The translations under genes were made by a program, and so were the position numbers. A model generated the notes under the pieces. The model was not told where the DNA came from and ran no database searches. It saw only the letters and a program-made list of their open reading frames with translations. This document shows, piece by piece, positions 9,094 to 16,749 of a stretch of DNA of 64,000 nt. The stretch is taken from NCBI RefSeq assembly GCF_001988955.1, contig NZ_CP014263.1:2604001-2668000 (forward strand), given 5' to 3'. Source of the stretch: Spirosoma montaniterrae. Its GTDB lineage: Bacteria; Bacteroidota; Bacteroidia; Cytophagales; Spirosomataceae. Every line of letters starts with the position of its first letter. The stretch's first letter is position 1.

Positions 9094-9495
9094 TTACGCC
9101 ACGCGCAAGGTAGTGTGCCGGGCGATTTGGTCGAAGTCAGCGTCATTGTGTAGAATAGGCAGGTCGTAGAAAAGGGCGTAATGGGCAATCAGGCAGTCGT
9201 TTGGTTTGCGGATAGTAACGCCTTTTTTGCGGAGGGAGCGGTATAACTGAGCTGCTCCTATTGCGGCTTTTATAGCATCCGCACGAAGAATTTTACAAGC
9301 CAGCAGATTGGTTCTGGCCCGTTGCCATTCGTTATCCTCCCGAAACCCCTGCAAAGTTTCCTGCAAAATAGTCGGCGTAATTGCAATCAATCCAGGCGTG
9401 AGCAATCGGTCGATAACAATCTTTGTCTGGTTAGTGCTAATTCCCCGGAAACAGTCAATCCAAACCGACGTGTCAACAATAATTGGCTCTGTCAT
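9094..9495 (-). CDS. vapC: VapC-type PIN-domain ribonuclease toxin
   Basis: 133 residues, normal for VapC. The PIN acidic residues are present: Asp8 (VDTSVW), Glu46 (ILQETLQG), Asp100 (PNDCLIA), and Asp118/Asp120 (NDADF), which bind Mg2+ for RNA cleavage. The start ATG overlaps the last 4 nt of vapB, so translation of toxin is coupled to antitoxin. VapC toxins usually cut tRNA or rRNA; the target here cannot be read from sequence. No residue appears missing, so the toxin is probably active. Confidence 0.9.
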   Translation of the reverse strand: MTEPIIVDTSVWIDCFRGISTNQTKIVIDRLLTPGLIAITPTILQETLQGFREDNEWQRARTNLLACKILRADAIKAAIGAAQLYRSLRKKGVTIRKPNDCLIAHYALFYDLPILHNDADFDQIARHTTLRVA

Positions 9496-9713
9496 GGTTT
9501 GTCATCCCACTCTTCAGGACGCACAACTGTACGCATTTGTTCGAGGTCACCTTCCCAGGTAACGTTACCAAACATAGCAAGCAGATCCCTACGACGCAAC
9601 GTTTTCAAAAATTCATCGAGGGCCAGATTAACAGCTTCGCGTTTGGTTTTGATGCGGGTAAGCTCCATGATTTCCTGCAACAGTTCATCATTGATGTCAA
9701 TGTTCGTTCGCAT
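9492..9713 (-). CDS. vapB: VapB-family antitoxin
   Basis: 73 residues. N-terminal DNA-binding part MRTNIDINDELLQEIMELT followed by KTKREAVNLALDEFLKTL, typical of VapB antitoxins of the PF09957 type, and a C-terminal tail (WEGDLEQMR) expected to wrap around the PIN domain. It neutralises VapC and represses its own operon as a complex. The inverted repeat at 9727-9752, over a candidate -7 element, is the likely operator. Confidence 0.88.
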   Translation of the reverse strand: MRTNIDINDELLQEIMELTRIKTKREAVNLALDEFLKTLRRRDLLAMFGNVTWEGDLEQMRTVVRPEEWDDKP

Positions 9714-9726
9714 AGCCGTCGTTTTT

Positions 9727-9752
9727 TACACAAAAATACATATTTTTATACA
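9727..9752 (-). promoter_or_regulatory. Candidate vapBC promoter/operator
   Basis: On the minus strand, TATTTTTG (complement of 9731-9738) matches the Bacteroidota -7 element TAnnTTTG, 17 nt before the vapB ATG. It lies in an imperfect inverted repeat, TACACAAAAATA (9727-9738) and TATTTTTATACA (9741-9752), with 9 of 12 positions paired and a 2-nt spacer. Overlap of the repeat with the promoter fits autorepression by VapBC. I see no good -33 TTG at normal spacing. Confidence 0.5.
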
Positions 9753-9754
9753 CA

Positions 9755-10960
9755 TCAGTATCGCCCCTCGCCACCGCCACCACCGAAGTTGCCATCTCCA
9801 AACCGGAGGTTGTCTTTGGAACCGTGCGACGCGCCCGAAGCCGCCTGAATAGCCGCGATGGTTTGCAGATTCGCCAGCAGCGTATCGGGCGAATCATCGT
9901 TGGGCGTATCTACGAACCCGGCGTTGGAACGGCCCGGTACGTCGGTTCGCAGGTAGCGGATACCGGCCACGGCCAGCGTCACCAACACCAGCCCGCCAAG
10001 TGTCAGGGCTACGTTGAGTGGCAACAGAGCCACGTATTCGTGAAGCGTCATAACGGCGGCAATGAGACCCAGTGCGCCCAGAATAATGCGGATACGATCT
10101 TTACGAAGCAGTCCGCGCCAGCCGTAAAAAACAGGCAATGCGAATGTCAGAAACCAGAATAGCGCGGGCAGGGCAATTTCGGGAGTCGATTCAGGGGCAA
10201 ACTGACCGGGCGGCACATCGAGCAACAGACCGTTCAGTTCGCGGACTACGAAATAATTGCCCGCAGCCGCCAGCACAATCAGCGAAATCCACTGCGCCAG
10301 CAATACCGAGTCGAGGTAGTACAGCTTCTGGAACGGCATCTGCGGTCGGCGGGCCAGCCAATACAGCAGACCCGATACGCCCATCATCACAAATGGCAGC
10401 GCGGCTTTTCCCCAACTCACCTGCAACATGCCGTCGAATACGGCTACGTAAAAAGTAGTTAAAGTGGCAAAAGCCAGCAGCGTATCCCCATAATACCACA
10501 GAGCGAGTAGCAGCAACGGCAACGTCAGCAGGCAATACGATGCTACCGTCAATCCTTCGGGCAGGAGCAGATTTAGCCCAAACGCCAGATAACTCGTGGT
10601 CATTACGGCAAACGCGTTGTCGGTGCCATTGCGATATAGCTGCCCCTGCTGAATGTAATACCGGCCAATAAAACCGAGGCCAACGCCAATACCGATATTA
10701 ATGACACCGAACGCCACCCGGTTGTCGTAGAGTCCGGTTAACAGCGTAGTCATCAACAGCAGGTAAACGCCTGTAATGACCAGTACCGTAAACAGAAAAA
10801 GGCCAATCTCAACGAAGCCGTTGGTTTGCCGAAATTCAAATGGATACGCTGGTCGAATGGCAGCTAACTGGCTATCGGTCAGCAAGCGTTGCCGGTGCCA
10901 GCGTTCGGCCTGTTCGACCACGGCCCGGTTCTCAATCCATTGTTCATTATATGCCTTCAT
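9755..10960 (-). CDS. Multi-pass membrane protein, DUF4401/DUF2157-like
   Basis: 401 residues. A cytoplasmic N-terminal stretch of about 45 residues (ENRAVVEQAERWHRQRLLTD...) resembles the start of DUF2157 proteins, followed by about nine or ten transmembrane helices, and a soluble tail ending in a Gly-rich GDGNFGGGGGEGRY. Its start overlaps the end of the next upstream gene by 14 nt, so the two are translationally coupled and probably act together in the inner membrane. No catalytic motif and no known function. An in-frame Gly-rich end of this type is not usual for the family. Confidence 0.7.
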   Translation of the reverse strand: MKAYNEQWIENRAVVEQAERWHRQRLLTDSQLAAIRPAYPFEFRQTNGFVEIGLFLFTVLVITGVYLLLMTTLLTGLYDNRVAFGVINIGIGVGLGFIGRYYIQQGQLYRNGTDNAFAVMTTSYLAFGLNLLLPEGLTVASYCLLTLPLLLLALWYYGDTLLAFATLTTFYVAVFDGMLQVSWGKAALPFVMMGVSGLLYWLARRPQMPFQKLYYLDSVLLAQWISLIVLAAAGNYFVVRELNGLLLDVPPGQFAPESTPEIALPALFWFLTFALPVFYGWRGLLRKDRIRIILGALGLIAAVMTLHEYVALLPLNVALTLGGLVLVTLAVAGIRYLRTDVPGRSNAGFVDTPNDDSPDTLLANLQTIAAIQAASGASHGSKDNLRFGDGNFGGGGGEGRY

Positions 10961-11927
10961 TCGCTTTCCTTTTGCGGGGTAATTGCTTCAATAAGTACGT
11001 CACGGCCACGGCCCCCGTCACGACCACGTACCAATAGCCCAACACGCCCAAATCATCGAATGGCATGTAGTGGAAGAATAAATACGACAGCCCAATGTAG
11101 CCATATACCGTACTCATAAGCAGGTATAAAAACGACTGCTGCCGCCGGGCAAAACGGTCGAAGGCCACGCAGGCTACCAGCAGCCCCAGCGCAAAGCCGA
11201 GCCGCAGGTTCTCAAAGTTGAAGAGTCCGCCCAGCAGGGCCACTAACAGCAGATTTCCGGCAATGGTCAGGTAAGTGTCCGTAAAATGGGCTTTGATGCG
11301 CCGTTGTTGCAGCCATAGAGCCGCGCCAATCAGTATCAACGCCAGCACAATAGCCGAAATCGTGGTTTCCTGGTTGAAGAAGTTGGTTTTGACATACAGC
11401 TCGAGCGGGCGCACCGTAACGCCTACCCACGAGATAAGCGCGGTCAGGCCCATGCCCAACACGCCCCGATGATCGAACCGGTACGCCAGCGGCAGAAACA
11501 GGGCGGCAGGCAGCAACGTTACGAGTCCGTAGCGGGTGCCGAACACGTTGTATGCATACTGCGCATAGCCTTCCAGCGTCAGAAACAACAGACAGCCGAG
11601 CAGCAGCGCGTAATCACCAAAGGCCGAGCGCGACTGCGTTTGGTGGGTTGACCAGACCGGGCGGTGTTGCCAGGCAAACCAGAAGCAGCCCGCACACGCC
11701 ACGGCCATAACGGCCAGCAACGCACCATGCCCTATGCGGTCGAAATTATCGTACACCAAAAGCCCCAGCCCCGTACTCAGCAGCACAATACCTATGTACA
11801 GCATGGCCCGCAGTTCCCAGTGTAGCGAAAAGGGGCGTAGTTGCTCTATTTCGGCGATTTTCGCCCGTTGTTCGGGTGGTACAATGCCTTGTTTTGCCAG
11901 GTGTTCGAGTACGTCGTTTGGGGACAT
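10947..11927 (-). CDS. DUF2157-domain inner-membrane protein
   Basis: 326 residues from the ATG at 11927 (MSPNDVLEHLAKQGIV). A longer start at 11969 exists, but it would overlap the divergent nuclease gene that starts at 11955, so I prefer 11927. Residues 1-45 form the soluble helical part of DUF2157 (EQRAKIAEIEQLRPFSLHWE), then about ten transmembrane helices follow (LYIGIVLLSTGLGLLVYDNF and others). Function unknown. Paired with the similar gene downstream. Confidence 0.75.
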   Translation of the reverse strand: MSPNDVLEHLAKQGIVPPEQRAKIAEIEQLRPFSLHWELRAMLYIGIVLLSTGLGLLVYDNFDRIGHGALLAVMAVACAGCFWFAWQHRPVWSTHQTQSRSAFGDYALLLGCLLFLTLEGYAQYAYNVFGTRYGLVTLLPAALFLPLAYRFDHRGVLGMGLTALISWVGVTVRPLELYVKTNFFNQETTISAIVLALILIGAALWLQQRRIKAHFTDTYLTIAGNLLLVALLGGLFNFENLRLGFALGLLVACVAFDRFARRQQSFLYLLMSTVYGYIGLSYLFFHYMPFDDLGVLGYWYVVVTGAVAVTYLLKQLPRKRKANEGI

Positions 11928-11954
11928 TATGCGTGATTTTGGTGTTATAGTACT

Positions 11955-13640
11955 ATGGTCGGACGCCAAAAAGTTATTCTTACGCCCCGGTATTATTTAG
12001 ACAATTTCCGCTACGTGCTGGACTTTGTCAAACGGCTGTACGGCAATCTGTTGAACGAAGCCGAATGGAACTTTATTCGTCAGTTTGAGGCTCTCGGCAT
12101 TGATGCCCAGTGCCTGTATGTTCGGTTCAGCAATCGCAAAGGACTATTTTTTCGGGTCAACAAGCTACAATATAACGAAATAAATGACCTTCCGGCGGCT
12201 GTGGGTGAGTTACTGGCGGCTGGATTCATCGAACGGCTATCGGCCCGGCACGAACCGGTTGGCACCGACGCGCTGGGCGTTTTCACCAAACCCGAACTGC
12301 TCGATCTGCTACCGCTGGAGCCGGAAGAACGACAGCCGCTGGGCAAAGAAAAGAAAGAAGGCGTTATCCGGTACGCGCTTAACGAACTGAATTTCGCTGA
12401 GATTGTCACGAGTCTGACCACGCACGAAACGGTTGTGAAGGTGAATTTCGAGGTCGAAGACATGATGGTGAAGTACCTGTTTTTCGGCAATCGGGGCGGC
12501 AGCATGACCGAGTTTGTGGTGCGCGACCTCGGCATGATTAACTTCGAGCGATATGACGACAGTAAAATGACCGCCCGCTTCCGCAGCCGCAAAGAAGTGG
12601 AAGATAAGCTGTTAATCTCGCTGACGAACGAACAATTTTACGATCTGAAAGAAGCCGAAGCCCCCGCCGAAACCATTTACAACTGGTTTCTGAACTGGAA
12701 CGAAACCCGCCCCGACCTCACCGAAATTGCCATTCCGGGTTATCAGAAACTCGTATGCCGCGTGGGCGCGTACCTCGAACGGCAGAAACTGCCCGATCAG
12801 GCGTTGGCCGTATATGAATTGAGCGACCGCGTTCCGGCCCGCGAACGGCGCGTGCGGCTGCTCTACCGCAACGGGTCCGTCGACGAAGCCCTCGCCCTCT
12901 GCGACGAAATTGCCGTAGCTCCGCTCAACGCCGAAGAACGCTACTTCGCCAACGATTTCAAGGAGAAAATCCTGAGCACGGGCGCAAAGAAACGCAGCCG
13001 CAAAGCCACGACCCGCTTTTTGTCGGATGCCGAGAGCGTAAACATTCCGGCGGCCTATCGGCATCACGTCGAAGCGGGCGTAATGAATTATTATCTGGAG
13101 CAGGACTACGACGCGGCTTTCACCGAGAATTACCCCTGGCGCGGGCTGTTTGGACTGGTGTTCTGGGATATTATTTACGACGCCAACGTGTCGGCCATTC
13201 ACCACCCGCTGCAACGCGCTCCGTCGGATTTTTACCTGCCCGAATTTTACCACAAACGCGAAGACCTACTCAAAAAACGCCTGACCGAACTAACGTCCAA
13301 AGACGACTGGCGACGGCATACGGGCCGAACCTTCAACGCCAAGTATGGCATCACCAACGTGCTGGTCGACTGGTCCGACGAGTTGCTGGGGCTGGTACAT
13401 CGCCTGATTGAACTGCTTGACGTAGAGCAACTCCGGCTGATATTGCTTGAGATGGCCCGCAACGTTCGCGAACACACTCGCGGCTTCCCCGACCTGCTTG
13501 TCTGGAACGACGCCGGGCAGTATGAGTTTGTGGAAGTAAAATCGCCGACCGACCATCTCGGCCCGCAGCAATTGCACTGGTTAGAGTTTTTTCAGACCAT
13601 TGGTGTCCACGGCAAAGTGGTGCGGGTAGTGTGGGAGTAG
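11955..13640 (+). CDS. FAN1-like VRR-NUC structure-specific nuclease
   Basis: 561 residues. The C-terminal VRR-NUC domain shows the PD-(D/E)xK active site of the FAN1 group: GFPDLLVW (Asp513), then EVKSPTDHLGPQQ (Glu527, Lys529), and QLHWLEFF. The long helical N-terminal region begins PRYYLDNFRYVLDFVKRLYG, as in bacterial FAN1 homologues, with a central TPR-like section (LPDQALAVYELSDRVPARER). FAN1 enzymes cut 5' flaps and branched DNA during interstrand-crosslink repair; the bacterial role is less studied. The TAG stop (13638-13640) is supplied by a short family A repeat. The start lies 28 nt from the divergent DUF2157 gene. Confidence 0.88.
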   Translation: MVGRQKVILTPRYYLDNFRYVLDFVKRLYGNLLNEAEWNFIRQFEALGIDAQCLYVRFSNRKGLFFRVNKLQYNEINDLPAAVGELLAAGFIERLSARHEPVGTDALGVFTKPELLDLLPLEPEERQPLGKEKKEGVIRYALNELNFAEIVTSLTTHETVVKVNFEVEDMMVKYLFFGNRGGSMTEFVVRDLGMINFERYDDSKMTARFRSRKEVEDKLLISLTNEQFYDLKEAEAPAETIYNWFLNWNETRPDLTEIAIPGYQKLVCRVGAYLERQKLPDQALAVYELSDRVPARERRVRLLYRNGSVDEALALCDEIAVAPLNAEERYFANDFKEKILSTGAKKRSRKATTRFLSDAESVNIPAAYRHHVEAGVMNYYLEQDYDAAFTENYPWRGLFGLVFWDIIYDANVSAIHHPLQRAPSDFYLPEFYHKREDLLKKRLTELTSKDDWRRHTGRTFNAKYGITNVLVDWSDELLGLVHRLIELLDVEQLRLILLEMARNVREHTRGFPDLLVWNDAGQYEFVEVKSPTDHLGPQQLHWLEFFQTIGVHGKVVRVVWE

Positions 13641-13661
13641 AGACGCAAGATTTTGCGTCTC
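13638..13661. repeat. Family A palindromic repeat, copy 2 (single hairpin unit)
   Basis: TAGAGACGCAAGATTTTGCG and the following TCTC form one hairpin unit (GAGACGCAA / TTGCGTCTC, 9-bp arms, 4-nt loop). It is the minimal form of the longer element at 5197-5412. Its TAG is the stop codon of the FAN1-like gene, and it lies between convergent genes, where it can act as a terminator for both. Confidence 0.85.
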
Positions 13662-13672
13662 GGCCATGCCCG

Positions 13673-15088
13673 CTACTGCCCCAGCCAGCCACCCGTAAAC
13701 CCTGCCCGCTGTAAACCACGCCGGATGTGCGGGTTCTTCTTCATCAGGTTCCAGATAAAACCCGTTCGCAGGTTTTCGGCCATCAGCAAAATAGGCCCCT
13801 GATCGATGCCGAGGTAATCCCGGTCGAACCAGCCATTCGTCGTTGAGCCCGGCGTGGACGCGCCGTTGGCCGATGCCGATGGGTAACGATAGGTTGGGTT
13901 GAAGGCGTCGCGGAATCCGTATTCGCCGTAGAGTTTTGCGCCGTATTTTGTTTTCATCGCCCGCAAGGCCGGTACGCAGATTTCGGGCGCGAACGGCAAC
14001 GACCCGCCAGCAGCAGTCGGCGCAATGGTGCCATCATCGACAATGCCGGTCGAAGCGGCTCCACGGGCGCGATACGAGAAAAATTTGCGCCCATTAGCCG
14101 TCGTGTCTTTCGGACCGTCGCAGGCGGTAAGGCCCCAGATAGTTAGGCCGTAGTCCTGCCACTTGCCGGGGTTTGCTACGCAATAGGCGCGGTTGGCGTA
14201 GGTAGCCCGGCGCGAATTTTCGGCATAGTCGATACCTTTACCACGCATGTACTCGTCGCGGATACCCCGAAAATCAATCCAGACGTGCGAGTACTGATGG
14301 CCAAACAGCGGGTCGAAATTAACGTGCGGCTGCTCGTAAAACGTGGTCCATGGATACGATTTCGTCCAGGCCGCCCACACGTCGGTGCCAACCGGGTGCG
14401 TGGGCGAACCGAGGGCCAGCACGTAGAGCAGCATCGCTTCGTTGTAGCCCGTCCAGTCACTTTTAATGAAGCCTTTTTCGGGATGCCAGCCCATGCTTAC
14501 AAACGGTTGGCGGGCCTGAAACCATGTCCAGTCGGCACGGGTGTAGATGGTTTCGGCCAACTGCCGTATTTCGTTTTCGGCGGGCGTATTATGATCGAAA
14601 TAGGTCTGTGCGCTCAGAACGCCACCCAGCAGCAGGGCCGTGTCGATGGTCGACAGTTCGACCTGCTTGAACCGCTCGCCGGTTTTCATATCCAGAAAAT
14701 GGTAGAAAAAGCCTTTGTAGCCCGCCACGCCCGTTGCTTTGTCGGACTGGGGCGTATTGGCAAAAAAACGAAGCGTGTTCAGAGTTCGCTCTGCTGCCTG
14801 CGCCCGCGTTATGTAGCCGCGCTCAACGCCTACCAGATACGCCGTTAGCCCGAAGCCAACGGCGGCAATACTGGCAAACGAGGGTGTTGGGGCGCGGTCG
14901 GGTACAAGACCATTGGCGGGGTTAGTTGTTTCCCAGAAATACCGGAACGTATCGCGCTGAAGACTATCCAAAAACGCCTGATCGGGAGCGGAAAGCGTAG
15001 TCGTTGCTCCCGACAACGGGGCCGTTGGCTGGCTACAGGCCCCGCAGAACGCTCCGCAGAGTAGCCAAAGAGTGAGGATTTGTTTCAT
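13673..15088 (-). CDS. Putative endo-beta-1,2-glucanase, GH144 type (PF10091 'glucoamylase-like')
   Basis: 471 residues from the ATG at 15088, which opens a lipoprotein signal (lipobox CGAC near residue 18). A start at 15190 would read through a dispersed repeat and is rejected. The mature protein carries PF10091 landmarks: FLDSLQRDTFRYFWETTNP, PSFASIAAVGFGLTAY, GFFYHFLDM, VELSTIDTALLLGG, and a C-terminal GPILLMAENLRTGFIW. Characterised members of this fold (GH144) from Chitinophaga cut linear beta-1,2-glucan. With the adjacent SusC/SusD this suggests uptake and hydrolysis of beta-1,2-glucan. The substrate is inferred from the family; other glucans are possible. Confidence 0.78.
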   Translation of the reverse strand: MKQILTLWLLCGAFCGACSQPTAPLSGATTTLSAPDQAFLDSLQRDTFRYFWETTNPANGLVPDRAPTPSFASIAAVGFGLTAYLVGVERGYITRAQAAERTLNTLRFFANTPQSDKATGVAGYKGFFYHFLDMKTGERFKQVELSTIDTALLLGGVLSAQTYFDHNTPAENEIRQLAETIYTRADWTWFQARQPFVSMGWHPEKGFIKSDWTGYNEAMLLYVLALGSPTHPVGTDVWAAWTKSYPWTTFYEQPHVNFDPLFGHQYSHVWIDFRGIRDEYMRGKGIDYAENSRRATYANRAYCVANPGKWQDYGLTIWGLTACDGPKDTTANGRKFFSYRARGAASTGIVDDGTIAPTAAGGSLPFAPEICVPALRAMKTKYGAKLYGEYGFRDAFNPTYRYPSASANGASTPGSTTNGWFDRDYLGIDQGPILLMAENLRTGFIWNLMKKNPHIRRGLQRAGFTGGWLGQ

Positions 15089-15096
15089 CGTATTAC

Positions 15097-15204
15097 AAGG
15101 GGAACACGGATTAGACGGATACCACGGATGAACACAGATTTTTGATCTCTTAATGGCTGAAATCCGTTTTAATCCGTAGCATCGGTCCAATCCGTGTTCC
15201 CCTT
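15097..15204. repeat. Family B palindromic repeat, copy 2
   Basis: About 108 bp with outer arms AAGGGGAACACGGATT (from 15097) and AATCCGTGTTCCCCTT (to 15204), perfect over 16 bp, and weaker inner pairing (ACGGATG.. with ..AATCCGT). It fills nearly all of the 123-nt gap between susD and the glucanase gene inside one operon and could lower or protect the distal message. Confidence 0.85.
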
Positions 15205-15211
15205 AAAAAAA

Positions 15212-16729
15212 TTAATAGCCTGGGTTTTGCGTCAGTACGCCCCCACTTAACTGGATTTGCGTCTGCGGAATGGGGAACACTTCGCTTTTGCCTTTCACGA
15301 AGGTTTTGCCATGTGCGGTAAATGCCTGAGCGGCCCGGCCCGGCTGCAACTCTTCCTGCCGGATAAGATCGAAAAAGCGGTCGTGTTCCATAGCGAGTTC
15401 AACCCGCCGTTCGCGCCATATTTTGGCCTGGTCGATGGTGGTATGAGCGGGCAAACCGGCCCGCGCCCGCAGCCGGTTGATGTCGGCCAGCGCATCGGCG
15501 GTTCGGCCCAGTGCCAGCGCGGCTTCAGCATGCATCAACACAACTTCGCCCAAGCGCAGAATCCGCAGATTTTTAGGTAGCCGGTCGTTGTTGCCACAAT
15601 TCCGCTCAGACGTGCGGCTATGATACGACTTGTAGTTGTAACGGTCGTTCTCGACCGAGTCGCGGCTGGGTATCCGGTAGCCATCCCACAGCACCGTACC
15701 AAGCGGAGCCGGGTTGATAAAAATAATGGTAGCCGCCCGGCGACGGTCGTTCGGTTCGTATTCGTCGAGCAGGCTCTGCGACGGCGTTCCAAAACCAAAG
15801 CCCAAATCCGACCAGCCCCGTTTGCCACCCGCACGCGGCCCCTGACAAACGCTGTAGAGAGGAATGGCGGCATTACAGGCCAGATTGATACCAGTCTGCA
15901 CTTCAAACAACGACTCATTGCTATTGGCCCCCACTTCGCGCCAAATGTTGGCGTAGTTAGGCAGCAGGTCATACGTACCCGCCTGATTTTTGAGTATCGA
16001 ATCGCTCAGGGCATAGGCTTGCTGCCAGTTTTTCTGATACATATAGACTTTTGCCAGCAGGCCCATAGCAGCGGCTTTGGTGGCCCGGCCCGTTTGGGTT
16101 TGTCCTTTTATGGGCAAACCATTCACCGCAAAGCGCAAGTCGCTGACAATAAGGGCGTATATCTGTTCTTTACTGGCCCGTGCCTGCAACGCTGTGTTAT
16201 TGATTTCTTCAACTGGCGGTACGCGGTCAATAAGCGGCACTCCGCCAAAAAAGCGCACTAAAGTGAAATAAAAATAGGCCCGCAAAAACCGCACTTCGCC
16301 CTCAAGCTGATTCCGGGTAGCCTGATTTGCCGGGCTGCTTGGAATCAGAGCCAGTGCCTGATTGGCCCGCGCAATGGCCCGGAAATAGGTTGCCCACACG
16401 TTGTTGAGGTTGCCCACGCCGGGCGTTGGGTTCAGGTTGTCGAGCGTACCAAACGAGTTGGCTCCGTCGGCAGGCGAACTGCCCTTGTCGGCATCGTCGG
16501 ACGCGATGTTGGTCATACCCACATAATCGAAGCCGTGCATACCGCCCTCCCACATAGTGTTATACACGCCCGTCACCAAGTTCTGGGCGGCTGCGGGGTC
16601 GCTGCTGACGGCGGCAACGCCAATTTGGCCCTGCGGGGGCGCATTTAAAAATTCGTTACAAGCTGTCAGGCCCACTCCCAGCAAGATGGATAGCACCGCC
16701 AGCCGAGCGATTTTTTTTGTATGATTCAT
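15212..16729 (-). CDS. SusD/RagB-family glycan-binding lipoprotein
   Basis: 505 residues. Lipoprotein signal with lipobox LTAC. TPR-rich SusD fold: 'NLVTGVYNTMWEGG', 'RAIARANQALALIPSSPANQ', 'LRAYFYFTLVRFFGGVPLID', then C-terminal 'LRLGEVVLMHAEAALALGRT', 'INRLRARAGLP', 'RRVELAMEHDRFFDLIR' and the usual ending 'LTQNPGY'. It caps the partner SusC barrel on the cell surface and binds oligosaccharide before import. It is 20 nt downstream of susC. Ligand unknown; beta-1,2-glucan is inferred from the downstream enzyme. Confidence 0.93.
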   Translation of the reverse strand: MNHTKKIARLAVLSILLGVGLTACNEFLNAPPQGQIGVAAVSSDPAAAQNLVTGVYNTMWEGGMHGFDYVGMTNIASDDADKGSSPADGANSFGTLDNLNPTPGVGNLNNVWATYFRAIARANQALALIPSSPANQATRNQLEGEVRFLRAYFYFTLVRFFGGVPLIDRVPPVEEINNTALQARASKEQIYALIVSDLRFAVNGLPIKGQTQTGRATKAAAMGLLAKVYMYQKNWQQAYALSDSILKNQAGTYDLLPNYANIWREVGANSNESLFEVQTGINLACNAAIPLYSVCQGPRAGGKRGWSDLGFGFGTPSQSLLDEYEPNDRRRAATIIFINPAPLGTVLWDGYRIPSRDSVENDRYNYKSYHSRTSERNCGNNDRLPKNLRILRLGEVVLMHAEAALALGRTADALADINRLRARAGLPAHTTIDQAKIWRERRVELAMEHDRFFDLIRQEELQPGRAAQAFTAHGKTFVKGKSEVFPIPQTQIQLSGGVLTQNPGY

Positions 16730-16749
16730 GATAGCTGAGTCTTTTTGAG

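Noticed and set aside
13673..15190. Longer glucanase reading frame starting at 15190
   Set aside because: The extra 34 residues are a translation of the family B repeat; a clean lipoprotein signal begins at ATG 15088.
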